Assembly (NCBI RefSeq): GCF_001940785.1 | Contig: NZ_MSLS01000010.1 | Location: forward strand, 7,478 to 62,758 | DNA from: Bacillus sp. MRMR6 | GTDB lineage: Bacteria > Bacillota > Bacilli > Bacillales > Cytobacillaceae | Reading direction: 5' to 3' | DNA length: 55,281 nucleotides | In this document: one piece after another, positions 25,729-35,566 of the stretch | How positions within the stretch are numbered: position 1 is the first letter of the stretch | How the letters are laid out: every line of letters starts with the position of its first letter | Notes under the pieces: generated by a model | What the model saw: only the letters and a program-made list of their open reading frames with translations | Told to the model about the DNA's origin: nothing | The model's database searches: none | Program-made: the position numbers and the translations under genes

Positions 25729-26204
25729 TACCTGCTCACCTCCATAATGGCTCTTTCAAATGTATTCTTTATGCTGTCGATGGCTTCATGTTTCTCAGGG
25801 ATATCCATAGCATGAATGTAAAGCGTTTGTCGATCAAGCGAAACATCAACAACTAGTGTTCCGGGAGTTAACGTGATTAAATTCGCTAAGATGGTAATTT
25901 CCCAATCCTTAGTCAATTCCGTTTTTAAGGCAAAAATCCCTGGTTTTATATTCAAGGTGGGACTTAGAATGTGTTTTAGGACACTAATGTTGGATAGTAC
26001 TAGCTCTTTTAAGAAAAGAGCTAGTAATTTAATTACCGCCCAAACTCTAACTAAATAAAAACGGCTAGTAAAGAATCTTCTGTAAGCAAGCATGATTAAC
26101 AGCCCAAGGAGATACCCAATAAAAAACGAACTTGAACCATAATCATTTTTCAAAAACATCCAGATGAATGCGAGAAATACATTCAGTAAAATTTGAAAGG
26201 ACAT
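25728..26204 (-). CDS. mrpE: Na+/H+ antiporter subunit MrpE
   Basis: 158 residues: two or three N-terminal membrane segments followed by a cytoplasmic domain with the family motifs LTPGTLVVDVSLDRQTLYIHAMD. Required for stable assembly and activity of Mrp. Begins four bases after mrpD ends. Confidence 0.93.
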   Translation of the reverse strand: MSFQILLNVFLAFIWMFLKNDYGSSSFFIGYLLGLLIMLAYRRFFTSRFYLVRVWAVIKLLALFLKELVLSNISVLKHILSPTLNIKPGIFALKTELTKDWEITILANLITLTPGTLVVDVSLDRQTLYIHAMDIPEKHEAIDSIKNTFERAIMEVSR

Positions 26205-26208
26205 AGCA

Positions 26209-27690
26209 TTACTCCTTTAGTACAGCGTTAATATAGATTTCTGGCGAAAGCAGTATTTCTACAGCCTGTGAAATGTATGGGTATATTTCTTCAGTCCCAA
26301 GACCGTATAAGACTGATAGTACTACCAGAATCACAGCAGGAATGAATAATTTAGTAACGTTGACTTTACTTAAACTAGGGTTAGATTTTCCCCAGAACCC
26401 ATACATAAATATTCTAAAAACGGAATAGAGGACCATTAAGCTTGAAAGTAGAATAATCGCTAGACCAAAATACGCTTCAGCTTCCACGGCGCCTCGCAGA
26501 ATAAGTAATTTTCCGGCAAAGCCACTAAATGGAGGTATGCCAGCTAATGAGATAGCTGCAATGAAAAAGGTCCAGGCTATAGCAGGGTACAGTTGAATCA
26601 ACCCGCCCATTTTTCTCAAATCACTGGTTCCGCTTACCTTAATCATAATCCCTATAAGTAAAAATAGCGCTGCTTTAATTAACATATCATGGATTAGATA
26701 GAATATAGAACCTGTTAGGGCTGGCACATTCATTAATGAGATACCAAAGCTAATGACGCCAACCGCAATGACTACATTATAAATAATAATTTTTTTAACA
26801 TCCCAGTAAGCAAGAGCCCCGGTTATACCAACAATGATCGTTAATAAGCCTAGCACACCTAGAATCGTATGTGTAAAGGACTGATCATGATAGAAAATAA
26901 GTGTATAAGTTCGGAAGATGGAGTAAATCCCAACCTTTGTAAGCAATGCACCTAACAAGGCCATGACAGGAATAGGTGGTGCATTATAGGCACCTGGTAG
27001 CCAGAAATATAATGGGAAAATAGCTCCTTTTGTACCGAATACAACTAAAAAACTAATCGCAATTACACTAAGTATTCCTGGTTGGTTCACTTCAGCAACC
27101 CGTTCCCCTACTTGTGCCATATTTAAAGTACCGACAATCGAATATAAATAGGCAACTGTAATAACAAAGAAGGCAGAAGCTAGGACATTAACAATGACAT
27201 ATTTTAATGATTCTCTTAGTTGTTTCTTGGTGCCTCCAAGGACCAAAAGGACATATGAAGCCATTAACATTACTTCAAAAAAGACGAATAGGTTAAAAAT
27301 ATCTCCTGTCAAGAATGCTCCGTTAACACCTACAAGCAAAAACTGCAATACTGGGTAATAGTAAAATTGCTCCCGTTCTTTTCCTATTGCATTAAATGAA
27401 TAGAAAAGAACTGCCGAACCGATTACAGTAGTTGTCAAGACCAGTAAGGAAGCAAGCATGTCGGCAACTATGATAATCCCAAATGGTGCCTGCCAGCTTC
27501 CAACTGCTAGTGTCAGCATACCTGATCCTGATTGGGATACTTGATAAACGACAGTAACAGAAATCCCAATAGCAATTAATGAAGAAAGCATGGAAATGAT
27601 CTTTTGAAGCCTTACTTGTTTTACTAGGAATATAAGGATGATACCTGTTAATAGCGGCCAGATTACAGGCATTAAAATAAGATTATTCAT
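26209..27690 (-). CDS. mrpD: Na+/H+ antiporter subunit MrpD
   Basis: 493 residues with about 14 membrane segments, homologous to the ND4/ND2/NuoM-type proton-pumping subunits of complex I. Conserved charged residues of the family are visible, including the Glu in [10 protein letters not shown] (TM5), the Lys in [18 protein letters not shown] (TM7) and KVGIYSIFR. Overlaps mrpC by eight bases. With MrpA it forms the ion-translocating part of the complex. Confidence 0.95.
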   Translation of the reverse strand: MNNLILMPVIWPLLTGIILIFLVKQVRLQKIISMLSSLIAIGISVTVVYQVSQSGSGMLTLAVGSWQAPFGIIIVADMLASLLVLTTTVIGSAVLFYSFNAIGKEREQFYYYPVLQFLLVGVNGAFLTGDIFNLFVFFEVMLMASYVLLVLGGTKKQLRESLKYVIVNVLASAFFVITVAYLYSIVGTLNMAQVGERVAEVNQPGILSVIAISFLVVFGTKGAIFPLYFWLPGAYNAPPIPVMALLGALLTKVGIYSIFRTYTLIFYHDQSFTHTILGVLGLLTIIVGITGALAYWDVKKIIIYNVVIAVGVISFGISLMNVPALTGSIFYLIHDMLIKAALFLLIGIMIKVSGTSDLRKMGGLIQLYPAIAWTFFIAAISLAGIPPFSGFAGKLLILRGAVEAEAYFGLAIILLSSLMVLYSVFRIFMYGFWGKSNPSLSKVNVTKLFIPAVILVVLSVLYGLGTEEIYPYISQAVEILLSPEIYINAVLKE

Positions 27691-28024
27691 TTACATCGTT
27701 TCCTTTCAATCGCTCCATATCATCGGTACCTAATTCTTGATATGCTCGGTAGGCAAGTACAAGTAAAAAGGCAGTGACTCCGAAGCTGATAACTATGGCC
27801 GTTAGTATAAGTGCTTGTGGTAATGGGTCTACATAGGAAGCGGCTTCTTCAGTTAATAGAGGTACCGCCCCTTTCTTCAAACCACCCATTGTCAAAAGAA
27901 GCAAGTGGGCACCATGGCTTAATAAGCCGGTACCGATAATAATACGCAAAATGCTTTTAGAAAGCATTAAGTAGGTTGCGCACGTGAATAAAATACCAAT
28001 TACAAATGCCATTAAGATCTCCAT
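27683..28024 (-). CDS. mrpC: Na+/H+ antiporter subunit MrpC
   Basis: 113 residues, three membrane segments, homologous to NuoK of complex I ([34 protein letters not shown] with the membrane-embedded acidic/His pattern). Stop and start codons overlap those of mrpB and mrpD. Confidence 0.93.
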   Translation of the reverse strand: MEILMAFVIGILFTCATYLMLSKSILRIIIGTGLLSHGAHLLLLTMGGLKKGAVPLLTEEAASYVDPLPQALILTAIVISFGVTAFLLVLAYRAYQELGTDDMERLKGNDVNE

Positions 28025-28443
28025 TATTCATCCTCCCCTATTGTTTGAATAATGGTCATCGTTACTCCGACAACGACAAGGTACACCCCTAAATCAAATA
28101 ACACGGCAGTATGGAGTGATGTGTGACCTAGAATCGGGATATCAAAATACTGGTATGCATGTGTCATCATAGGGACATCAAAAAACATTGCCCCTGCAAC
28201 TGTCAAGGTCGATATCAATAATCCTGTAGCCACGACTAACTTATAATCAACTGGTATAAGCTTTGCTACCGTTTTTATATCGTAAGCAAGCAGTAATAGT
28301 ACAATCGCTGCAGCCGTCAAAAGACCGCCGACAAAGCCTCCACCAGGTGAGTAATGTCCACCGAAGAAAATCGAAACAGAAAAGAGGAGAATGATGAATA
28401 CAACTACTTTTGTTACGGTTTGAAGGATTAAATCATTCTTCAT
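28024..28443 (-). CDS. mrpB: Na+/H+ antiporter subunit MrpB
   Basis: 139 residues with four membrane segments and the MnhB motif [19 protein letters not shown] near the N-terminus. Overlaps mrpA by four bases (ATGA), indicating coupling. Confidence 0.94.
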   Translation of the reverse strand: MKNDLILQTVTKVVVFIILLFSVSIFFGGHYSPGGGFVGGLLTAAAIVLLLLAYDIKTVAKLIPVDYKLVVATGLLISTLTVAGAMFFDVPMMTHAYQYFDIPILGHTSLHTAVLFDLGVYLVVVGVTMTIIQTIGEDE

Positions 28444-30845
28444 GATTCCTTATTCCTCCTTGTCAGCCTTAGTCGAATCATTGCGAAGATACCTAGAGCT
28501 GCAATCCCTAAAACAGCAATTTCAAACATTGTATCCATCCCCCGGAAATCGACAAGGATGACGTTCACAACGTTTTTGCCTCCAGCCTCTTTATAGGCAT
28601 TTTCTAAGTAATAGTCTGAAATTGGATTAAATAACTTTTGACTATGAGCCGAAAGAGCTACTAGCGTTACAACAATCCCCACTCCGATTGAAACCAAGGC
28701 GTTATTTAATCTGAACGTAATTCGTTCCTCGCTTCTACTCGCAAGCTTAGGTAAATGATAGAAGCATAACAAAAAGAGTGCTACAGAAATGGTTTCAATT
28801 ACAAGCTGGGTGAGTGCTAAGTCTGGTGCTCGGAAGAGAACAAAAAACAACGATACGGTATAGCCGACAGCACCTAATATAATAATTGAAGTTAAGCGTG
28901 ACTTAGCAAAAATAATGGATATAGCTCCGATGACCATTGCCAAGACTAAAACCAATTCATATATACCTATTGGTGCAAGGTTGGTTAGGTCAATATGAAA
29001 TGCATCTTTGATAAACAATGCATATACTAAAATAAGAAAGAAAAAGGAAAAAATATAGATAAGATAACTTCGTATTGAACCTGTTATAACCTTTTTGTTC
29101 AATTGATTTGTCCACTGATCCAATAACGAAAGAATACCGTCATATACCTTGTTCAAAGTGTACTTTTCTGGGAATACCTTATAAATTGGTATCCACTTTG
29201 TGAGTGTTAAGGTAAGCAGAGTTCCCAAAATGACTACACCAATGGTCATCCATAGTTCAGTCGTCCAGCCATGCCAGAAAGAAATGTGTACATGGAAATC
29301 ATGACTGGTAAGTGTTGGCTGAATGCTTGCAACAGCTGGTTCTATGAGTGTAGAAGATAATAAGTTTGGAAAAAATCCAAAAATGATAACTAATGAAACA
29401 AGGATAACTGGCGATATTAGCATTCCAATAGGTGCCTCGTGGGGCTTTTTCTCCAGCTTTTCCAATTGAGCCTTTCCAGTGAAGGTTTTAAACACTAAAA
29501 TCATACTGTAAATAAAGGTGAAAACACTAGCAACCCATGCAACCACTGGGAAAAGAAGACCCCAAGTTTCCATATTGAAAATATCAAGCTGTAAAGTATG
29601 GATCATACCAGTAAAAAACATTTCTTTACTCAAGAAACCATTAAAGGGTGGAAGACCCGCCATAGAAAACCCGCCTATGACAGTGATTGTAAAGGTAATA
29701 GGCATAAAGGGCATTAAACCGCCCAACTTCCTTATATCTCGTGTACCTGTTTCATGGTCAACAATACCTGCAGCCATGAACAAGCTTCCTTTAAATGTCG
29801 CATGGTTAATTAAATGGAAGATCGCTGCGACAGTGGCCGCCATGTAAATATTATCATCCAAATCCTCATAGTGGAGTGCGGCTGCACCTAGGCCTAATAA
29901 TGACATAATTAAACCAAGCTGACTGACAGTCGAGTAAGCTAGAAGTGATTTTAAATCCGTTTGTTTAACTGCAGTAAAAGATCCCCAGAATAAGGTAACT
30001 AAGCCAACTACAGAAACCACCCATAGCCAAACTCCAGACTCTGCAAAAACAGGGCTCAATCGAGCGACTAAATATATCCCGGCTTTTACCATTGTTGCTG
30101 AATGTAGATAGGCGCTTACTGGTGTAGGTGCTTCCATCGCACCTGGAAGCCAGATATGAAACGGAAACTGAGCAGACTTTGTAAAAGCCCCAAGTAACAC
30201 TAATAGTAAAGCAGGAATGAATAGGGGATGATTGATCAATGTATCACTTTGGGCAACTAACTCCCTAATACTGAAGGTTCCACCCATAAAGCTCAAGATG
30301 ATGAACCCACCAAACATACCCAATCCACCTAAAACTGTGATAAGTAATGACTTCTGTGCACCGTACCGTGAGCGATCTCGATCATTCCAGTAACCAATTA
30401 GCAGGAATGAGGAGAGACTCGTGAATTCCCAAAACATATAAAGAACAATTAGGTTATCAGAAAGAACAACCCCAAGCATTGCCCCCATAAACAATAGTAA
30501 GTAAACATAAAATTGATTTAATTTTTCTTTTTCTTTTGATAAGTAATAAATAGAATAAAGAATGACTAAAGATCCAATACCTGTAATTAGTAGGGCAAAT
30601 AATAGCCCTAATCCATCGACATAAAAATCAATACCGATTTCTAGTGACGGGATCCATGTGGCACTTGCAGTAAACGTATTTCCACCTTTAGTTATAGATA
30701 TAAACTGTAGGAAATAGACAAAAAGAAGTATTGGTAAGCCTAGGATCAACCAACCTGTATGTATACTACGGAACCGCTTATAAAATGTTGGCACAAAAAT
30801 GGCCAGTAAAAAAGGCGCAAAAACCGCCCAGTGTAGACTTGACAT
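28440..30845 (-). CDS. mrpA: Na+/H+ antiporter subunit MrpA
   Basis: 801 residues with about 20 membrane segments. The N-terminal two thirds resemble NuoL/ND5 (YMFWEFTSLSSFLLIGYW, KSAQFPFHIWLPGAMEAPTP, the Lys and Glu of the proton path), and the C-terminal part is the MrpA-specific domain continuing into an MbhE-like segment (NVILVDFRGMDTMFEIAVLG). First gene of a complete mrpABCDEFG operon for Na+(Li+/K+)/H+ exchange, pH and sodium homeostasis. The ATG at 30845 is chosen because GGGGGGAG lies five bases before it; the frame extends 11 codons without a site. Confidence 0.95.
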   Translation of the reverse strand: MSSLHWAVFAPFLLAIFVPTFYKRFRSIHTGWLILGLPILLFVYFLQFISITKGGNTFTASATWIPSLEIGIDFYVDGLGLLFALLITGIGSLVILYSIYYLSKEKEKLNQFYVYLLLFMGAMLGVVLSDNLIVLYMFWEFTSLSSFLLIGYWNDRDRSRYGAQKSLLITVLGGLGMFGGFIILSFMGGTFSIRELVAQSDTLINHPLFIPALLLVLLGAFTKSAQFPFHIWLPGAMEAPTPVSAYLHSATMVKAGIYLVARLSPVFAESGVWLWVVSVVGLVTLFWGSFTAVKQTDLKSLLAYSTVSQLGLIMSLLGLGAAALHYEDLDDNIYMAATVAAIFHLINHATFKGSLFMAAGIVDHETGTRDIRKLGGLMPFMPITFTITVIGGFSMAGLPPFNGFLSKEMFFTGMIHTLQLDIFNMETWGLLFPVVAWVASVFTFIYSMILVFKTFTGKAQLEKLEKKPHEAPIGMLISPVILVSLVIIFGFFPNLLSSTLIEPAVASIQPTLTSHDFHVHISFWHGWTTELWMTIGVVILGTLLTLTLTKWIPIYKVFPEKYTLNKVYDGILSLLDQWTNQLNKKVITGSIRSYLIYIFSFFFLILVYALFIKDAFHIDLTNLAPIGIYELVLVLAMVIGAISIIFAKSRLTSIIILGAVGYTVSLFFVLFRAPDLALTQLVIETISVALFLLCFYHLPKLASRSEERITFRLNNALVSIGVGIVVTLVALSAHSQKLFNPISDYYLENAYKEAGGKNVVNVILVDFRGMDTMFEIAVLGIAALGIFAMIRLRLTRRNKES

Positions 30846-31131
30846 AAACTCCCCCCTTAAGACATTACATTCACCCATATCTTGCGTAGAAAAAGAAATT
30901 TTTATGAAAATATGGGAGTGAGATGAAACAAATATTTTTTACAGTCCGGTACATAATTTAAAGTATACCTTATATTTTTTGGGAATGCATGGCTCGAAAT
31001 CCTTGATAAAGTAAGGTTTTAAAAACTTATTAAATATGAAGAAACCGGTTATTTTATTAAAAAATTTTTTTTAAAAATATGTAATAAACCGCAATTTTGT
31101 AGTTAAAACTATAAACAAGGCGGTTGATGTG
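30846..31131. other. Divergent intergenic region, mrpA / small membrane protein
   Basis: About 285 AT-rich bases carrying promoters in both directions. A minus-strand TATACT at about 30963-30968 is a possible -10 for the mrp operon. I found no riboswitch in it. Confidence 0.4.
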
Positions 31132-31368
31132 ATGAAAAACAAGGTGCTAATATCATGTACAATTTTTGTTCTATTATTTGTAAGTGCATGGGTTATGAAT
31201 GAACATACCAAACGGGATTATATTAAGCTGGTACTCAACGACACCGAGTCAATTGCAGATTATATATTTAGCCCTGAAGAAGTTGATGCGGAAACAATTG
31301 AGACCTGGAACTTTAAATCGAGGGAATATATAAAAATCCGCAAACGGATGGAGCAAACTGGACCCTAA
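31132..31368 (+). CDS. Small membrane-anchored protein, unknown function
   Basis: 78 residues: a single N-terminal membrane segment (VLISCTIFVLLFVSAWVM, about 4-22; the Cys could be a lipid or palmitate site but no proper lipobox is seen). A charged extracytoplasmic part follows with DYIKLVLNDTESIADYIF and a basic C-terminus. ATG at 31132 has AAGGCGG eight bases before it. Terminator overlaps its stop codon. I do not recognise the family. Confidence 0.68.
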   Translation: MKNKVLISCTIFVLLFVSAWVMNEHTKRDYIKLVLNDTESIADYIFSPEEVDAETIETWNFKSREYIKIRKRMEQTGP

Positions 31369-31381
31369 TAGGGTCCTTTTT
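31360..31381 (+). terminator. Terminator overlapping stop of small membrane gene
   Basis: GGACCC / GGGTCC with loop TAATA (containing the TAA stop) and five T. Confidence 0.85.
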
Positions 31382-31396
31382 GTGTTAGCCGTAGCA

Positions 31397-31443
31397 CAGG
31401 GCGGTTCTCCTGCCTCCTTAAGGAAGCAGGAGAACCGTCCCTG
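31397..31443. repeat. REP-like palindromic element
   Basis: Arms CAGGGCGGTTCTCCTGC and GCAGGAGAACCGTCCCTG differ by one bulged base and are joined by a short self-complementary centre. It is GC-rich compared with its surroundings and lies between genes without a T-run. Palindromes around GGGACGGTTCT are, from memory, scattered in many Bacillus genomes and thought to be REP/RAYT-type repeats. Only one copy is seen here. Confidence 0.7.
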
Positions 31444-31540
31444 CGTCCCTGGTTAAGGCATAACATTTTCTGGAAATACAGAATAATGGTAAGATAAAAT
31501 AAAGAATATTTCACTAATTGAGGTAAAAGGGGACTGTGAA

Positions 31541-32269
31541 ATGGGATTTTTAAAAGAAAAATTCAGCGCAAGGTTTTTCCTCTTCATGGCATTTGCGTTT
31601 ATGCTCGTTCAACTTCCAATCGTAGGAGATTATTTTAGGATTATTAATACCCTCATACATGAATCGGGTCATGCGTTTGTGGCTCTATTAGGAGGAAATA
31701 TTGAAACTATTTCTCTTTTCATGAATTCTGATGGAGTAACATATGGAACTGAGTCTACTTGGATCATAAATCTTTTAACAAGCGCTGCAGGATATATATT
31801 ATCTTCGTTTATAGCCTTCTTATCCTTTTGGCTAATCAAAAGGAAAAAGTACACTATATTTATTGATATTCTGCTAGGTTTTATCATAATCAATCTTATA
31901 TTATGGGTACGTAATCCATATGGGTTATTTTGGCTGTTATCATTTGGACTTATTTTTCTATCATTTTTGATAAAAGGAAGTAAAAATTTAATTAAAAACC
32001 TTTGTCAGTTAATTGCCTCCGTACTGTTAATTGAATCGGTGAGTACCGCATATGATATATTGGTAATAAGTTTTCTTCAGCCTCATTCAGCAGGGGATGC
32101 AGCCAACTTATCGAAATTAACGATCTTCCTACCACCACAGGTATGGGGGATGTTCTTCCTTCTACAAGCGTTATTCTTTTGTTTTCTAAGTTATAAAAAA
32201 GGATTATTCAAGTTTAGTGAAATAGAAATAGAAACAAGGTTTCAAATGGAAAGCACAGAAAGATGGTAG
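31541..32269 (+). CDS. M50-family membrane metalloprotease-like protein
   Basis: 242 residues with about six membrane segments. The zinc motif HExxH is present as HESGH (His40, Glu41, His44) in the first membrane helix, followed by AFVALLGGNIETISL as in the M50B group of site-2-like proteases. A clear second zinc motif (NxxPxxxxDG) is not evident; the later part (RNPYGLFWLL, AGDAANL) may replace it. Function unknown; membrane-embedded proteolysis is inferred from the motif. ATG preceded by AAAGGGGAC. Confidence 0.78.
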   Translation: MGFLKEKFSARFFLFMAFAFMLVQLPIVGDYFRIINTLIHESGHAFVALLGGNIETISLFMNSDGVTYGTESTWIINLLTSAAGYILSSFIAFLSFWLIKRKKYTIFIDILLGFIIINLILWVRNPYGLFWLLSFGLIFLSFLIKGSKNLIKNLCQLIASVLLIESVSTAYDILVISFLQPHSAGDAANLSKLTIFLPPQVWGMFFLLQALFFCFLSYKKGLFKFSEIEIETRFQMESTERW

Positions 32270-32386
32270 GATTGTTTAGAAACCCGCATTCTGCGGGCTT
32301 TTTCACATAAAAAATAACCATATTTAGGATAGGCAGGCATAGAATAATGTGTAACTGCATTTATCTGCAGAGTGAGGGGGGATTTA

Positions 32387-32875
32387 GTGGATATTTTGTC
32401 CATTATGAAGAGTCGTCGGAATATTAAAAAATTTAAACCCAATGTTCTAATAAACGTAGATTTAGTTCGTTCCTGGTTAGAAGCAGCCTCAATGGCTCCC
32501 AATCACAGAATGACTGAACCGTGGGAGTTTCATATAGTAGGTACTGAGACGAGAGAAAAATTAAATCATAAATCGAATTTTGGAGATGCTCCGTTAGTAA
32601 TAGCGTTCCTTTCTAGACACGGTGCTTCAAATGTGGAAACAGAGGAAAACTTAGCAGCAACTGCCTGTTTGATCCAAAATTTCAACCTAGCTGCATGGGC
32701 AGAAGGAGTAGGAACATTTTGGTCATCGATTGGAATAACGGAAAAAAATCGAAAATTACTAAATGTCCCTGATTCTTATCATCTAGTCGGGGTATTGGGT
32801 ATTGGTTATCCAGAGGTGATTCCAGATCCTAAACCCCGTACACCAATAGAAAATAAAATAAAAACACTTCCGTAG
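32387..32875 (+). CDS. Nitroreductase family protein
   Basis: 162 residues, a short FMN-dependent nitroreductase. The N-terminal MKSRRNIKKFKP FMN-binding arginine motif, AASMAPNHRMTEPWEFH, and the C-terminal LVGVLGIGYPE are visible. Shorter than typical NfsA/B enzymes but in the range of the small YdjA/TdsD-like group. GTG at 32387 is chosen because GAGGGGGGA ends four bases before it. Substrate unknown. Confidence 0.85.
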   Translation: MDILSIMKSRRNIKKFKPNVLINVDLVRSWLEAASMAPNHRMTEPWEFHIVGTETREKLNHKSNFGDAPLVIAFLSRHGASNVETEENLAATACLIQNFNLAAWAEGVGTFWSSIGITEKNRKLLNVPDSYHLVGVLGIGYPEVIPDPKPRTPIENKIKTLP

Positions 32876-32882
32876 CATAAGG

Positions 32883-32915
32883 AAAAGCCAGTCGATTTGT
32901 TCGACTGGCTTTTTT
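32883..32915. terminator. Bidirectional terminator
   Basis: AAAAGCCAGTCGA / TCGACTGGCTTTT with loop TTTGT between convergent genes. Confidence 0.92.
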
Positions 32916-32916
32916 G

Positions 32917-33885
32917 TTAAAGAGAACTTTCTTGCATAGCTTGCCGATATTCACTGGTTAGGTTATTAATAATTTGCTGTACAGGAAGAATTTCCTTTAT
33001 TTCATCCACTCTAGCACCAGCAAATACTAGTCCGTTCTCTACATCTCCGTCAACAGACTTTAGTAGTGAATCTAGAGTACAAAAACGGTAAGAACAATTT
33101 TTCAGACAATCATGACATTTTGTTATCTTTAATTTGTCTCCGCCGCTGATTAACTTTGTAAAGTTATTGATGATCGCCCTGCCTTGTAAGCCAACAGTCG
33201 TTTTCACTAACACCGTATCCTCTTTCCGTGCTTCAACGTATTTTTGTTTAAACGACTCGGGAGCATCACATTCTACACTAGCAACAAATCGGGTACCAAT
33301 TTGTACACCGGAGGCTCCCATTGAAAGAGCCTTTGCAATATCACGGCCAGTCATTATACCTCCTGCAGCGATGACTGGTATGGAGACCGCCTCGACTATT
33401 TCTGGAAGGATGTCGAACAAAGGCTTATCTGTACCCAAGTGACCACCTGCTTCAAACCCTTCAACCACAACGGCAGAAGCCCCAAGACGCTCTGAAATCC
33501 TAGCAAGTTTTGCACTAGAAACAATAGAGATGACTGGAATACCTGCCTGTTTACCCCATGAATACATATCCCTAGAAATTCCAGCACCCGAAATAATAAA
33601 GTCAACTTTTTCTTCAATTGCAGCTTTCATTTTTTCAGCGAAATCATTCATTGCAAATAGCACGTTTACACCGATATAACCAGTATCTGTAACAAGATCT
33701 TTTGCTCTTCTAATATGTGTTCGCAGCTCTTCTACTGAAATTCCTGTACCCGAAATAATCCCAACACCACCTGCATTAGCTACGGCGGAGGCAAGCTTGC
33801 TTAGTGAAATACCAACGCCCATGCCGCCTTGGAAAATAGGAACTTTTGGTATCATATGTGCGATTTTTAGTTGTGGAAAGTTCAA
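32917..33885 (-). CDS. Nitronate monooxygenase (2-nitropropane dioxygenase family)
   Basis: 322 residues, FMN-binding TIM barrel. PIFQGGMGVGIS (FMN loop), the substrate-side His/Gly segment EGFEAGGHLGTD, IPVIAAGGIMTGRDIAKALSMGASGVQIGTRF are typical of nitronate monooxygenases. A C-terminal Cys cluster (CHDCLKNCSYRFC, about 265-278) is unusual and looks able to bind metal or an Fe-S centre. TTG at 33885 after AAAAGGGG is preferred to a TTG six codons upstream. It converges on the nitroreductase, so both act on nitro-type compounds. Confidence 0.86.
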   Translation of the reverse strand: MNFPQLKIAHMIPKVPIFQGGMGVGISLSKLASAVANAGGVGIISGTGISVEELRTHIRRAKDLVTDTGYIGVNVLFAMNDFAEKMKAAIEEKVDFIISGAGISRDMYSWGKQAGIPVISIVSSAKLARISERLGASAVVVEGFEAGGHLGTDKPLFDILPEIVEAVSIPVIAAGGIMTGRDIAKALSMGASGVQIGTRFVASVECDAPESFKQKYVEARKEDTVLVKTTVGLQGRAIINNFTKLISGGDKLKITKCHDCLKNCSYRFCTLDSLLKSVDGDVENGLVFAGARVDEIKEILPVQQIINNLTSEYRQAMQESSL

Positions 33886-34081
33886 AATATTACCCCTTTT
33901 CAAATGTTAAATTGGTTTACCTACCGTAGGAGCATAACACGGATTTGAAATCATGTATGTGATATTTATTACCTGGTCATAGAGGTTATTTATATTACTT
34001 AATGGTAAACTTGGTATTGTATACAAATTGTCGCCATGAACAAACTATAAGTTGGTTACAAATTTAGAAGAAGGTGTAAAA

Positions 34082-35317
34082 ATGGTAAAGCTTTTTACGG
34101 ATATTGATTTAGATGGGCTCGGCTGCGGGGTAATTGCAAAGCTAGCTTTTGGTGATCATGTCGACGTAGCATACTGCTCTTATAGAAATTTAAATCAAAG
34201 AGTAGATACCTTTGTTGAACATCCAGATCATGAAGAGGTATATATAACTGACCTTGCTGTAAATAAAGAGGTCGAACAAAAATTAGCCCAGCGTTTCCAA
34301 GAGGGAAAGCACGTTAGAATGATTGATCATCATATTACGGCAAGTCACTTCAATGAGTATGAATGGGGGATTGTAGTACCTGAATATGAGACTGGGAAGA
34401 AAACTTGTGCAACCTCGTTGTTTTACGAGTACCTTCTTGAAAATAAGTTAATGAAAGAAAATAATGCATTAGAGCAATTTATCGAACTTATCAGGCAGTA
34501 CGACACATGGGAATGGGATGAAAATAAAAACTTTGATGCGAAGAGACTAAATGATTTATTTTATATTATGAGTCGAGAAGTATTTGAAGAGGAAATGTTA
34601 AAGCGGTTTAATGAAAATCCTGCCTCATTTTCATTAACCGAAATGGAAAACAAGCTGCTTGATATTGAAGAAAATAAGATTGAACGGTACATAAATTCTA
34701 AAAGCAGACAAATCGTACAAGGTCAGATTGATGAGTATTGTATCGGAATTATCCATGCGGAACAGTATTTATCAGAGCTGGGCAATGCATTAAATAAAAT
34801 ATATCCTCACTTAGATATGATCGCTCTGTTAAATATGAGCGGAAAGAAAATGGGGTATAGAACAATCCATGATCATGTCAACGTTGCTCAGTATGCTAGA
34901 AAATATGGAGGTGGGGGCCACCCAAAAGCCTCAGGCAGTGAAATGAACAAGGAAGCCTTTGAGAAATTTGTTATCAGTGCCTTTAATCTTCCGACATTAA
35001 AGCCAGACCCAGATCGAAATGAACTAAATATAAAGGGTGCACAGTATGGTACAAGCTATCAGAATGCCGCTGGAGAAATAACTTATATTAAGCCGGACGT
35101 GGATCATAAATTTTTTGTTTTTCATAATGGTGTCAAACAAAATGAAGTATTCACAACGTATGAAGAAGCAGAAAGGCATGTTAAAAGGAAGTATATCTCT
35201 TGGCTTCGATTTGATCATGATTGCCTGCGGCAGTATGCCTCAGCCCAGCAGATTACAACCCAGGCTGTAAAAGAGAATTATGGAACGATTGTTGAAAACA
35301 TAATACACAAATTATAG
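34082..35317 (+). CDS. nrnB: DHH-family nanoRNase (NrnB/YngD-like)
   Basis: 411 residues. DHH domain: FTDIDLDGLGCG, an aspartate in YITDLAV, and the DHH triad in MIDHHITASH; DHHA1 domain ending KYGGGGHPKASGSE. A further ~110-residue C-terminal region (about 300-411) follows. Resembles B. subtilis YngD/NrnB, which degrades 2-5-mer oligoribonucleotides and pGpG. ATG at 34082 chosen by GAAGGTG upstream; 10 in-frame codons precede without a site. Own terminator. Confidence 0.85.
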   Translation: MVKLFTDIDLDGLGCGVIAKLAFGDHVDVAYCSYRNLNQRVDTFVEHPDHEEVYITDLAVNKEVEQKLAQRFQEGKHVRMIDHHITASHFNEYEWGIVVPEYETGKKTCATSLFYEYLLENKLMKENNALEQFIELIRQYDTWEWDENKNFDAKRLNDLFYIMSREVFEEEMLKRFNENPASFSLTEMENKLLDIEENKIERYINSKSRQIVQGQIDEYCIGIIHAEQYLSELGNALNKIYPHLDMIALLNMSGKKMGYRTIHDHVNVAQYARKYGGGGHPKASGSEMNKEAFEKFVISAFNLPTLKPDPDRNELNIKGAQYGTSYQNAAGEITYIKPDVDHKFFVFHNGVKQNEVFTTYEEAERHVKRKYISWLRFDHDCLRQYASAQQITTQAVKENYGTIVENIIHKL

Positions 35318-35322
35318 TAAGG

Positions 35323-35355
35323 AAAGAGCTTGTTATCCCAAGCTCTTTTTGTTTT
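35323..35355 (+). terminator. Terminator after nrnB-like gene
   Basis: AAAGAGCTTG / CAAGCTCTTT stem with six-base loop and T-run. Confidence 0.9.
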
Positions 35356-35566
35356 CCCGTGATGTAATTTCTGTTTCTGCTCTAAATATAGTCATTTTAT
35401 CTTAGGTAGTTTATATCATTATTTCAATATTGTTAGTTAAATGAAATAGAAAGTTAGCTTGATTAAATATTTCTGTAATATAACTCATGTAATATAAGGT
35501 TACTAATCTAGAATAGGTATAAAAAATTATCTTTATATAATACGTGAATGATTTCGAGGTGAGAAA

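Noticed and set aside
33922..33932. CCTACCGTAGG palindrome upstream of nrnB as operator
   Set aside because: Short, single and not linked to a recognisable promoter; no more than chance can be claimed.
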